DNA of 64,000 nt from Caulobacter sp. SL161. Lineage in GTDB: Bacteria > Pseudomonadota > Alphaproteobacteria > Caulobacterales > Caulobacteraceae. Under the pieces are notes generated by a model, which was given only the letters and a program-made list of their open reading frames with translations, was not told the origin of the DNA and did no database searches. The stretch is taken from positions 186,001 to 250,000 of the forward strand of contig NZ_JAPPRA010000001.1 in assembly GCF_026672375.1 (NCBI RefSeq), in the 5' to 3' direction. Positions 33,614-41,469 of this stretch are shown here, piece after piece (the first letter of the stretch is position 1; each line of letters opens with the position of its first letter). The translations under genes were made by a program, and so were the position numbers.

Positions 33614-34266
33614 AAGGCCCGCTCGCCCTTTGGCGCATCCCGATCGCGCTGGTCGCCTGCCTTGGCCCCGCCCTGCAGTACGGCCTGATGGTCTATGACG
33701 AGACCCTGGTGTCGGCGGCGGTGAAGTCGGTCGAGTTCTTCAGCTATTTCACGATCCTGACGAACCTGCTGGCCGCCGCGGCGCTCACCGCGCCCCTGGT
33801 CGCGCCCCAAAGCCGCTTCGCCGCCTGGGCCGAGCAAAGCGGTCCGCGCGCCGCGATCGCAACCTATCTGGCGATCACCGCCGTCGTCTATCACACCATG
33901 CTGGCCTCGCAGTGGGACCCGCAAGGCCTGCGCAAGGTCTCCGATACGATCCTGCACACCATCACCCCGATCGTCTTCCTGCTGGATGTGGCGCTGCGCG
34001 GCGGACAAGGCCCCGCGCGCTGGATCGTCGCCGCCAAGGCCATGGCCTTCCCGGCCCTGTTCGGGGTCTGGACGCTGCTCCACGGCGCCCTGACGAACTG
34101 GTATCCGTATCCGTTCATGAACGTCGCGAAGCGCGGCTATCCCCAGGTGCTGCTGACCATGGTCGAGATGAGCGTGGCCTTTGCGCTGGTCGCGCTGATC
34201 TTCATCGCCCTTTCGCGCGTTCGGGCCAGGGTGGCGCCCAGCCCCAGCGAGCCCCTATCCGCCTGA
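33610..34266 (+). CDS. Pr6Pr family membrane protein
   Basis: This 218-residue protein has six predicted helices. It carries the family features FFSYFTILTNLLAAAALTAPL and HTITPIVFLLDVAL, with TNWYPYPFMNVAKRGYPQVLLTM, typical of the Pr6Pr (FAR-17a/AIG1-like) group. Function in bacteria is unknown; some eukaryotic relatives hydrolyse fatty acid esters of hydroxy fatty acids. It starts in the stop codon of the YjbR gene and is followed 20 bp later by an aldo-keto reductase gene. Confidence 0.85.
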   Translation: MKGPLALWRIPIALVACLGPALQYGLMVYDETLVSAAVKSVEFFSYFTILTNLLAAAALTAPLVAPQSRFAAWAEQSGPRAAIATYLAITAVVYHTMLASQWDPQGLRKVSDTILHTITPIVFLLDVALRGGQGPARWIVAAKAMAFPALFGVWTLLHGALTNWYPYPFMNVAKRGYPQVLLTMVEMSVAFALVALIFIALSRVRARVAPSPSEPLSA

Positions 34267-34286
34267 CGCCCTTTTCGGAGCCTTCG

Positions 34287-35126
34287 ATGTCCAAGCTTGT
34301 TCCCGCCGTCCGTTCAGGCGATGTCCTGGTGCCCGCCCTGGGCTTTGGCACCTGGCAGCTGGAGAACGGAACCGCGGTCCCCCTGGTCGAGAAGGCCCTG
34401 GAGATCGGCTACCGCCACATCGACACCGCCCAGATCTATGGCAACGAGCGCGATGTCGGCGCGGCGATCAGGAACAGCGGCGTCAAGCGCGACGAGATCT
34501 TCCTCACCACCAAGGTCTGGATCGACCAGTTCGCCGATGGTGATCTGCAGCGCTCGGCCGAGAAGAGCCTGGAAAAGCTGGGCGTCGATTACGTCGATCT
34601 TCTGCTGCTGCACTGGCCCAAGCCCGAGGTCCCCCTGGCCGAAACCCTGAAGGCCCTGAACGCGGTTCGCGCCAAGGGCTGGACCCGCGCGATCGGCCTG
34701 TCGAACTTCCCGTCGGCACAGCTGGAGGAAGCCGCCAAGCTGTCGGAGGCGCCAATCGCCACCGACCAGGTCGAGTATCACCCCTACCTGTCGCTCAAGA
34801 CCCTGAAGGCCAAGGCCGACCAGCTGGGCGTCTCGATCACCGCCTGGTCGCCGCTGGCCCAGGGCAAGGTCGCGCAGGACCCTGTGCTGATCGAGATCGG
34901 CCGCGCCCACGGCAAGACGCCCGGCCAGGTCACCCTGCGCTGGATCATCCAGCAGGGGATCATCGCCATCCCCCGCACCAGCAATCCGGCCCGGATCGCC
35001 GAAAACTTCGACGTTCTCGATTTCGAGCTGTCCGACGCCGAGATGACCCGCATCCATGGCCTGGCTCGCCCGGAGGGTCGCCTCGGCGACTGGCTGGACA
35101 AGGCGTACCAGTGGGACGCTGACTAA
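34287..35126 (+). CDS. Aldo-keto reductase (diketogulonate reductase-like)
   Basis: This 279-residue TIM-barrel NADPH oxidoreductase has the catalytic tetrad visible: Asp and Tyr in HIDTAQIYGNE, Lys in LTTKVW, and His in LLLLHWPKPEV. WSPLAQGK and AIPRTSNPARIAENFDVLDFELS give the cofactor region. It groups with AKR5-type 2,5-diketo-D-gluconate reductases and related aldehyde reductases. The physiological substrate is unknown. It is the third gene in the YjbR-Pr6Pr-AKR run. Confidence 0.92.
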   Translation: MSKLVPAVRSGDVLVPALGFGTWQLENGTAVPLVEKALEIGYRHIDTAQIYGNERDVGAAIRNSGVKRDEIFLTTKVWIDQFADGDLQRSAEKSLEKLGVDYVDLLLLHWPKPEVPLAETLKALNAVRAKGWTRAIGLSNFPSAQLEEAAKLSEAPIATDQVEYHPYLSLKTLKAKADQLGVSITAWSPLAQGKVAQDPVLIEIGRAHGKTPGQVTLRWIIQQGIIAIPRTSNPARIAENFDVLDFELSDAEMTRIHGLARPEGRLGDWLDKAYQWDAD

Positions 35127-35183
35127 GGGTGGCGCCTCGGCGCGATCCAAGCTCTTAATCGCCGCTCATTCGGAGACCACCCC

Positions 35184-35447
35184 ATGCGCCTCGCCGTCGT
35201 CGCTCTCGCCGTCCTGACCCTCCCGGTCCTGTCGGCCTGCACCGAGAGCAAGCAAGCCCGGCGCGCGGCGACGTGGAACGACAAGCCGGCCGATATCGTC
35301 TGCTGGTCGTACGGGACCCAGACCTTCGCCGGCCGCTCGACCGGCAAGGTCGAGTATGACGAGGGCGGCCGCATCTCGTTCGTCGACGCCGCCAACGGGC
35401 GCTACACGACGGTCGAAGGCGAGTGCCGGATCGTCTACGCGAAGTAG
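35184..35447 (+). CDS. Small lipoprotein
   Basis: This 87-residue protein has a lipoprotein signal (MRLAVVALAVLTLPVLSAC, lipobox LSAC, mature Cys at 19). The mature part contains two more cysteines (VCWSYG and GECRIV) that could form a disulfide, and a VEYDEGGRISFVDAANGRYTTVEG stretch. No family is recognised. It is probably anchored in the outer or inner membrane facing the periplasm, and is converged on by the DUF4287 gene 4 bp later. Confidence 0.8.
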   Translation: MRLAVVALAVLTLPVLSACTESKQARRAATWNDKPADIVCWSYGTQTFAGRSTGKVEYDEGGRISFVDAANGRYTTVEGECRIVYAK

Positions 35448-35451
35448 GCGG

Positions 35452-35667
35452 CTATTTAAGGCCGTCCTCGGCCAGGGTGTAGGCCACGATCGCATTGGCG
35501 TGACCATGGCCCAAGCCATGCGCGCTTTTCAGCACGGCGACGAGATCCATGTGCTTGGCCGGATAGGCGTCGCGCACGATCTTCTGCCAGTGGGCGACCG
35601 GCTGTCCGTAGGTCTTCTCGATCGAGGGGAAGTAGGACGCCGGTCCCTTCACCTTGGTGTCGGACAT
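35452..35667 (-). CDS. DUF4287 domain protein
   Basis: This 71-residue protein is read from the ATG at 35667, with GGAGG nine bases upstream; a longer in-frame extension has no such site. The product (MSDTKVKGPASYFPSIEKTYG, HWQKIVRD, MDLVAVLKSAHGLGHGHANAIVAYTLAE) fits DUF4287, a short helical domain sometimes fused to DUF5655. Function unknown. Confidence 0.82.
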   Translation of the reverse strand: MSDTKVKGPASYFPSIEKTYGQPVAHWQKIVRDAYPAKHMDLVAVLKSAHGLGHGHANAIVAYTLAEDGLK

Positions 35668-35842
35668 GAAGTGCGCCTCCAGGTTAGGGCGACATTGATG
35701 CGCCACCCCGCGAACGCCGGCAACGGCGCAGACAGGACCGCCACTAAAACTCCCTCCGTTTTCAGACGAACGCGGTTTCATCCTGCCCTGAAAGGGCCTA
35801 GGTAAGCCTCAACCTGAGCATAACCTTCAGGACGGGGACGAG

Positions 35843-37117
35843 ATGGACGACGCGGGCGCGAGCCTTCAGGCGATCATGGCGGGGATGGGCCGGACGGCCC
35901 GCGAAGGCGCGCGCGCGCTTCGTCTCGCCACGCCAGAGCAGCGCACAGCCGCCATCCAGGCCATGGCCGTCGCCATCCGCGAGGACGCCGACGCCATCCT
36001 CGTCGCCAACGCCAAGGATCTTGCCCGCGCCGAAGCCAACGGCGTCTCGGGTCCGATGCTGGACCGCCTGGCCCTGGACGCCGCCCGCCTGGAGGGCGTG
36101 GCCGCCGGGGTCGAGGCCGTGGCCGCCATCCCTGATCCCGTCGGCGTCGCCACCTCGCGCTGGACCCGGCCCAACGGCCTGGACATCGCCCGCGTGCGCA
36201 CGCCGATCGGCGTGATCGCCATGATCTATGAGAGCCGCCCCAACGTGACCGCCGACGCCGCGGCGCTGTGCGTGCGCTCGGGCAATGCGGTGATCCTGCG
36301 CGGCGGGTCCGAGTGCATCCACTCCAACCTCGCCCTCCACGCCGCCATCGCGCGTGGTCTTAAGGCCGCCGGCCTGCCCGCCGCCGCCGTCCAGGCGGTG
36401 AAGACGCCGGATCGCGCCGCTGTCGGCATGATCCTGGCCGGGCTGGACAAGACCATCGACCTGATCATTCCGCGCGGCGGCAAGAGCCTGGTGGCCCGCG
36501 TCCAGGCCGAGGCCCGCGCCCCGGTGCTGGGCCACCTGGAAGGCCTCAACCACGTCTTCGTCCACGCCGCCGCCGACCTGAAGAAGGCCGTCGAGGTGGT
36601 GGTGAACGCCAAGCTGCGCCGTGTGTCGGTCTGCGGCTCCGCCGAGACCCTGCTGATCGACCAGGCGGCCGCCGACAAGCTTCTGCCGCCGATCGCCGAC
36701 GCCCTGATCAAGGCCGGTTGCGAGCTGCGCGGCGACGCCGCCGCCCGCGCCATCGAGCCGACGATGAAAAAGGCCACGGTCGAGGACTGGACCACCGAAT
36801 ATCTCGCCCCGATCCTGTCGGTGGCCGTGGTCGACGGCGTGGCCGGCGCGGCGCGGCATATCGCCTCTTACGGCTCGGGCCACACCGACGCGATCATCAC
36901 CGAGGACGCCGGCGCCGCCGAGGCCTTCATCGCCGAGGTCGACAGCGCCATCGTACTGGTCAACGCCTCGACCCAGTTCGCCGACGGCGGCGAGTTCGGC
37001 TTCGGCGCCGAGATCGGCATCGCCACCGACAAGCTTCACGCCCGCGGCCCGGTTGGGGCCGAGCAACTGACGACGTTCAAGTATGTGGTTCGCGGGACCG
37101 GCCAGACTCGTCCCTGA
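35843..37117 (+). CDS. proA: Glutamate-5-semialdehyde dehydrogenase (gamma-glutamyl phosphate reductase)
   Basis: ProA reduces gamma-glutamyl phosphate to glutamate semialdehyde in proline synthesis. The 424-residue protein has the NADP-binding region [35 protein letters not shown], the catalytic cysteine in [17 protein letters not shown], and the C-terminal [30 protein letters not shown], all typical. It heads the plus-strand run proA-nadD-rsfS-rlmH. No proB is in view. Confidence 0.96.
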   Translation: MDDAGASLQAIMAGMGRTAREGARALRLATPEQRTAAIQAMAVAIREDADAILVANAKDLARAEANGVSGPMLDRLALDAARLEGVAAGVEAVAAIPDPVGVATSRWTRPNGLDIARVRTPIGVIAMIYESRPNVTADAAALCVRSGNAVILRGGSECIHSNLALHAAIARGLKAAGLPAAAVQAVKTPDRAAVGMILAGLDKTIDLIIPRGGKSLVARVQAEARAPVLGHLEGLNHVFVHAAADLKKAVEVVVNAKLRRVSVCGSAETLLIDQAAADKLLPPIADALIKAGCELRGDAAARAIEPTMKKATVEDWTTEYLAPILSVAVVDGVAGAARHIASYGSGHTDAIITEDAGAAEAFIAEVDSAIVLVNASTQFADGGEFGFGAEIGIATDKLHARGPVGAEQLTTFKYVVRGTGQTRP

Positions 37118-37166
37118 GGCCGGCCGGCCCAACGCCCAGCGTCTGGGGTTCCACCTGGAACCCGGG

Positions 37167-37733
37167 ATGCGCGTCGGGCTGTTCGGCGGCAGCTTCAACC
37201 CGGCGCACGAGGGCCACGCCCACGTGGCCGAGACGGCCATGCGCCGTCTCGAGCTGGACCGTGTGATCTGGCTTGTGTCGCCGCAAAATCCGCTGAAGCC
37301 CTCGCACGAGACCCGTCCCGTCGCCGAGCGGATGGCCAACGCCCGCCGCTGGGCGCGCGGTTCGGGGATGATCGTCTCCGACGCCGAAACGCGGCTGGGC
37401 TCGCAATACACCATCGACACCCTGCGGGTGCTGCGGGCCCGCTATCCGGGCGTGAAGTTCGTCTGGGTGATGGGCGCCGACAGCCTGGCCAGCTTCCACC
37501 GCTGGCGCGGCTGGACCCAGATCATGCGTGAAGTGCCGGTGGCGGTGATCTCGCGGCCCTGGATCGCGCTGAAGGCCCGCACCTCGCCGGCCGCCCGCCG
37601 CTTCGCCTTCGCCCGCTGGCCGGCCAGCGCCGCCGCCCGCCTGCCGGACGCCAAGTCGCCGGCCTGGGTCTATCTGACGGGACCGCTGAATTTCGCCTCC
37701 TCGACAGCGATGCGGGCGCGGCAGAAGGGCTGA
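37167..37733 (+). CDS. nadD: Nicotinate-nucleotide adenylyltransferase
   Basis: NadD adenylates nicotinate mononucleotide in NAD synthesis. The product from the ATG at 37167 (188 residues) begins MRVGLFGGSFNPAHEGH, the nucleotidyltransferase GGSFNPxHxGH motif, and ends with LNFASSTAMRAR, equivalent to the conserved ISxTxIR. KFVWVMGADSLASFHRW is the mononucleotide-binding region. An in-frame start at 37083 would overlap proA by 35 bp and is less likely. The proA-nadD-rsfS-rlmH order is common in alphaproteobacteria. Confidence 0.93.
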   Translation: MRVGLFGGSFNPAHEGHAHVAETAMRRLELDRVIWLVSPQNPLKPSHETRPVAERMANARRWARGSGMIVSDAETRLGSQYTIDTLRVLRARYPGVKFVWVMGADSLASFHRWRGWTQIMREVPVAVISRPWIALKARTSPAARRFAFARWPASAAARLPDAKSPAWVYLTGPLNFASSTAMRARQKG

Positions 37734-37814
37734 TCAACGTTGCGCGAGGGCCTCGGACCGTCCGCAAATCAGCGTTTGGCCATCACCCCCTCACGTTTCG
37801 CCCAATTCCGTGCT

Positions 37815-38285
37815 ATGAGAGCTATCCACAGCGACCCCATAAGGAGCAATCCGCTGCGTAGCGACCCCGCGCATAGTGCGCATGAAGGCCCGGCCGGCGC
37901 CGAGTCTTCGACTGAATCCCCCGGCCTGAGTCCGGTTCTCGACGTGAAGGCGCTGGAGCGCCTCATCCTCGACCGCCTTGACGACGACAAGGCCCAGGAC
38001 ATCGTCCACATCGACCTGACGGACAAGAGCTCGGTCGCCGACAGCCTGATTGTGGCGTCGGGCCGTTCGCACCGTCACGTCGGCGCCTTGGCCGACCACA
38101 TCCTGCGCGCTCTGAAGGAAAACGGCTTCGGCAAGGCGCGGGTCGAAGGCCTGCCGCACTGCGACTGGGTGCTGATCGACGCCGGCGACGTCGTCGTCCA
38201 CCTGTTCCGCCCCGAAGTGCGCAGCTTCTACAACATCGAGAAGATCTGGGCGGTCGACGCCCCGCACCGCACCGCGGCGAACTGA
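37815..38285 (+). CDS. rsfS: Ribosome silencing factor RsfS
   Basis: RsfS binds ribosomal protein L14 and blocks subunit joining in slow growth. The family core starts at LERLILDRLDDDKAQDIVHIDLTDKSSVADSLIVASGRSHRHVGALADHI and continues to HCDWVLIDAGDVVVHLFRPEVRSFYNIEKIW. The N-terminal roughly 45 residues before the core are low-conservation. The ATG at 37815 gives 156 residues and is the likely start, but a shorter form is possible. It lies between nadD and rlmH, as in many bacteria. Confidence 0.9.
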   Translation: MRAIHSDPIRSNPLRSDPAHSAHEGPAGAESSTESPGLSPVLDVKALERLILDRLDDDKAQDIVHIDLTDKSSVADSLIVASGRSHRHVGALADHILRALKENGFGKARVEGLPHCDWVLIDAGDVVVHLFRPEVRSFYNIEKIWAVDAPHRTAAN

Positions 38286-38340
38286 TCTTGTCTTCGCTCG
38301 GCCGTCGCTCCCTCGCGAGTGACGGCCTAGAGCTATCGCG

Positions 38341-38805
38341 ATGAAGATCACCATCCTCACCGTTGGAAAGCTCGGCCGCATGGTCGAGGCGCAGCTGGCT
38401 CTGGACTATGCGTCCCGGGCCACGTCCTCAGGCCGCGCCCTGGCGCTCGGCCCCGTGGACATTCTCGAGGTCGAGGCCAGAAAGCCTGGCAAGGCCGCCG
38501 AGGCCGAGGTGCTGCGCCCGCATCTGGAGGGCGCCTATGTCGTGGCGTGTGACGAGCACGGCAAGGCCTGGAAGAGCCGCGCCTTCGCCGATCACCTGGC
38601 CCGCCTGCGCGATGACGGCAACCGCCGCGTGGTGTTCCTGATCGGCGGGGCCGATGGTCTGGATCCCTCGATCCTATCGGCCGCCAACGAGACCATGGCC
38701 TTCGGCGTCCAGACCTGGCCGCACGCCCTGGCCCGCGCCATGCTGACCGAGCAGATCTATCGCGCCGCCACCATCCTGTCGGGCTCGCCCTATCACCGCG
38801 ATTGA
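38341..38805 (+). CDS. rlmH: 23S rRNA (pseudouridine-1915-N3)-methyltransferase
   Basis: RlmH is a SPOUT methyltransferase acting on pseudouridine 1915 of 23S rRNA in assembled 70S ribosomes. The 154-residue product has MKITILTVGKLG at the start, YVVACDEHGKAWKSRAFADHLARL, the SAM loop VVFLIGGADGLDPSIL, and the C-terminal TWPHALARAMLTEQIYRAATILSGSPYHRD, which is diagnostic. It follows rsfS by 55 bp and precedes the envC-like gene by 16 bp. Confidence 0.96.
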   Translation: MKITILTVGKLGRMVEAQLALDYASRATSSGRALALGPVDILEVEARKPGKAAEAEVLRPHLEGAYVVACDEHGKAWKSRAFADHLARLRDDGNRRVVFLIGGADGLDPSILSAANETMAFGVQTWPHALARAMLTEQIYRAATILSGSPYHRD

Positions 38806-38821
38806 GGCAAGAGTTGCGGCG

Positions 38822-39877
38822 ATGTCCCGCTCGCGACTCGTCTTGGCTTTCTGCGCCCTGATCCTGGCCGTTCCCACGGCCGTGGTCGGCTGGCAGCGCG
38901 CCGACGCCGCCTTCGAGGCCCGACGGGCTCGCGACCGCCAGATCGCCGCCGAGACCCGCCGCGAGATCCAGGACCTGCGGGCCGAGCTGGACCGGCTGGA
39001 CCATGCCCGGATCGCCGCCGGCGTCGATGTCGACGCCAAGCGGGCCAGGCTCGAAGTCTTGAACGCGCGCGAGAACGCGATCCTGGCGGAGCTTGGGCGC
39101 AATAGGCAGCGGCTGTCGCTGCTGCTCTCGGCCTTGCAGATGTTTCGCCGCGACCCGCCGCCGGCCCTGCTGGTCTCGCCCGGCGACGCACGCGACGCGG
39201 TGCGGGCGGCCATCCTGATCCGCGCCATGACGCCCGAGCTCAAGCAGCGCGCCGACGCCTATGGCCGTCAGGCCGTCGCGATCGGCGCCCTGCGCCGCGA
39301 GGCGGCGGCCGCCTCGGCCGAGCTGTTCACCGCCGAAAGCGTCGTGGCCGATCGCAAGGGCGAGATCGAGCGGCTGATCATCGAGAAGACCGAGCTGGAG
39401 CGCGCCTACGCTCAAGAGACCCTGACCCAGGCCAACGAACTGAAGACCCTGGGCGCCTTGACCGATGGTCTCGGGAACGCCCAGCCCAGCGGCCCGCTCA
39501 GCCTGCGCCCCCCGGTCCAGGGCGCGATCGTCCGCCGGTTCGGCCAGGAAATGCCGGCTGGCGGCAAGTCGCCGGGCCTCACCCTTCGCCCCGAGAAGGG
39601 CGCGACCATCGCCGCGCCCGCCGGCGGGGTCGTCGAGTACGCCGGCGCGTTGAACGGCTGGGGGGCGGTGCTGATCCTGCGCGTGCAGGGGGCCTATCAT
39701 GTCGTGCTGGCTGGCCTGGACCAGATCAACGTTTCGCCCGGACAATCTGTCGCGGCGGGCGCCCCGATCGGGAAGATGCCAGACCCTGTATCCTCCGAGC
39801 CGGAGCTCTATATGGAGGTGCGGGAGAACGGCGCGCCGTCCGATCCGGAGCGCTGGCTCAAACAGGAGTCGCGATAG
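38822..39877 (+). CDS. EnvC-like LytM (M23) factor, catalytically degenerate
   Basis: This 351-residue protein has an N-terminal signal or anchor (LVLAFCALILAVPTAVVG), a long coiled coil (about residues 28-215, rich in Arg/Glu/Ala), and a C-terminal LytM domain (about 240-345). The zinc and catalytic residues of active M23 peptidases are missing: the usual HxGxD-type site reads SPGLTLRPEKG, the middle histidine region reads VVLAGLDQINVSPG, and the HxH site reads LYMEVRENG. EnvC and other degenerate LytM factors activate amidases at the division site; C. crescentus has such factors. The conserved position beside ctpA and rlmH supports this role, which is inferred. Confidence 0.88.
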   Translation: MSRSRLVLAFCALILAVPTAVVGWQRADAAFEARRARDRQIAAETRREIQDLRAELDRLDHARIAAGVDVDAKRARLEVLNARENAILAELGRNRQRLSLLLSALQMFRRDPPPALLVSPGDARDAVRAAILIRAMTPELKQRADAYGRQAVAIGALRREAAAASAELFTAESVVADRKGEIERLIIEKTELERAYAQETLTQANELKTLGALTDGLGNAQPSGPLSLRPPVQGAIVRRFGQEMPAGGKSPGLTLRPEKGATIAAPAGGVVEYAGALNGWGAVLILRVQGAYHVVLAGLDQINVSPGQSVAAGAPIGKMPDPVSSEPELYMEVRENGAPSDPERWLKQESR

Positions 39878-39990
39878 TCGACTTTTTCAGTAATTGTGGC
39901 CGTAATTATACCTCCGGTCACGGACAGGGTTGGTCGGGGCTAAACACGGTTTGCGGCGCCGCGCGTCGCTAGGGAGCCTTCTGGGCCTTT

Positions 39991-41385
39991 ATGCGCAAGT
40001 ACCTGCTCATTGGCGTTTCGGCCTTCGTCCTCGGCGCGGGAACGATGGCCTATATCAGTCCCATCGCCCAGGCGAACAACGCCCCGAAGGCCCAGACCTA
40101 CAAGCTGCTGGAGCTGTTCGGCGACGTGCTCGGCACGGTCGAGGACCAGTATGTCACCGAGGTCGACGACAAGAAGCTGATCGAAGCGGCGCTGGACGGC
40201 ATGCTGACCAGTCTGGACCCGCACTCGGGCTATCTGTCGCCCGACAGCTACGAGGACATGCAGGACACCACGCGCGGCGAGTACGGCGGGCTTGGCCTGG
40301 AGGTCACCAGCGAAGAGGGCGTGGTCAAGGTGATCTCGCCTATGGACGGCACCCCCGCCTCGCGCGCCGGCATCCAGGCGGGTGACTACATCACCGCCGT
40401 CAACGGCCAGAGCGTGCTGGGCCTGACGGTCAACGAAGCCGTCAAGCAGATGCGCGGCACGGCCGGCGAGGCCGTCACCCTGACCATTGCGCGCGACAAG
40501 ACCGATCCGTTCGACGTCAAGCTGGTGCGCGAGGTGATCAAGCCCAAGGCCGCCATCGCCCGTATGGAGGGCGACTATGGCTATGTCCGCCTGCCCGGCT
40601 TCAACGAAAAGGCCACCGACGCCCTGGCCAGCTCGGTCAACGAACTGAAGTCCAAGAATCCGAAGATGAAGGGCCTGATCCTGGATCTGCGGAACAATCC
40701 GGGCGGCCTGCTGGATCAGGCGGTCGGCGTGGCCGACGTGTTCCTAGACGGCGGTGAGGTGGTCAGCCAGCGCGGTCGCGACCCGCGCAATATCCAGCGC
40801 TACAACGCCCGTGGCGGCGACATGCTGAACGGCCTGCCGATGGTCGTGCTGATCAACCAGGGCTCGGCCTCGGCGGCCGAAATCGTGGCCGGCGCGCTGC
40901 AGGACCGCAAGCGCGCCGAAGTCGTGGGCCTGACCAGCTTCGGCAAGGGCTCGGTCCAGACGGTCATTCCGCTGCGTGGCGGCGCCGACGGCGCGCTGAA
41001 GCTGACCACGGCGCGCTACTTCACGCCCTCGGGCCGCTCGATCCAGAAGACGGGTATCGCCCCCGACCTCGAGGTCGCCCAGACCCGCGACCAGGCCCAG
41101 GACATCGCCAACCGCGTATGGTTCAGCGAGGCCAGCTTCAAGAACGCGCTGAACGCCGACGAGGGCAAGACCCGGGTGGCCCCGCACGCGCCCGCCGAGG
41201 CCCCGCCGACGGGCTTCGACGACAAGAAGGGTGATTTCCAGCTGCAACGCGCCATCGCGGTGCTGCAGGCCGGCGGCGTGGCCAAGACGCCCAAGCTTCC
41301 CAAGCCGGCCGCCAAGGTCGCCGAGGTCACCGCCAAGGCCGCCGCCGCGGCGGGCGGCAAGACGCCGGTCACCGAGGTCAAGTAG
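39991..41385 (+). CDS. ctpA: Carboxy-terminal processing protease (S41 family)
   Basis: This 464-residue periplasmic protease has an N-terminal signal (YLLIGVSAFVLGAGTMAYISPIAQA), a PDZ domain (GGLGLEVTSEEGVVKVISPMDGTPASRAGIQAGDYITAVNGQSV, about residues 95-180), and the S41 catalytic region with Ser in GSASAAEIVAGALQD and Lys in SFGKGSVQTV. CtpA enzymes trim the C-terminus of periplasmic and lipoprotein substrates, including peptidoglycan hydrolase regulators. The C-terminal tail is Lys/Ala/Pro-rich. It follows the envC-like gene by 113 bp, with an AT-rich gap that may hold an added promoter, and ends at a strong terminator. Confidence 0.95.
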   Translation: MRKYLLIGVSAFVLGAGTMAYISPIAQANNAPKAQTYKLLELFGDVLGTVEDQYVTEVDDKKLIEAALDGMLTSLDPHSGYLSPDSYEDMQDTTRGEYGGLGLEVTSEEGVVKVISPMDGTPASRAGIQAGDYITAVNGQSVLGLTVNEAVKQMRGTAGEAVTLTIARDKTDPFDVKLVREVIKPKAAIARMEGDYGYVRLPGFNEKATDALASSVNELKSKNPKMKGLILDLRNNPGGLLDQAVGVADVFLDGGEVVSQRGRDPRNIQRYNARGGDMLNGLPMVVLINQGSASAAEIVAGALQDRKRAEVVGLTSFGKGSVQTVIPLRGGADGALKLTTARYFTPSGRSIQKTGIAPDLEVAQTRDQAQDIANRVWFSEASFKNALNADEGKTRVAPHAPAEAPPTGFDDKKGDFQLQRAIAVLQAGGVAKTPKLPKPAAKVAEVTAKAAAAAGGKTPVTEVK

Positions 41386-41420
41386 GCGGCGACAGCTGGC
41401 CCAAGACCCTGAAACGTCAA

Positions 41421-41455
41421 CGCCGCCCCGGGGCCCCGGGGCGGCGTTTTCGTTG
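41421..41455 (+). terminator. Intrinsic terminator after ctpA
   Basis: An 11-bp stem (CGCCGCCCCGG at 41421-41431 with CCGGGGCGGCG at 41436-41446) has a 4-base GGCC centre and is followed by TTTTCGTT. It lies about 35 bp beyond the ctpA stop and separates it from the convergent TonB receptor gene. Confidence 0.85.
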
Positions 41456-41469
41456 TCGGAGCGCGCTTT

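Noticed and set aside
37816..37832. CTATCCACA near the rsfS start, resembling a DnaA box
   Set aside because: One mismatch and a single copy; no cluster or origin-like AT-rich region.
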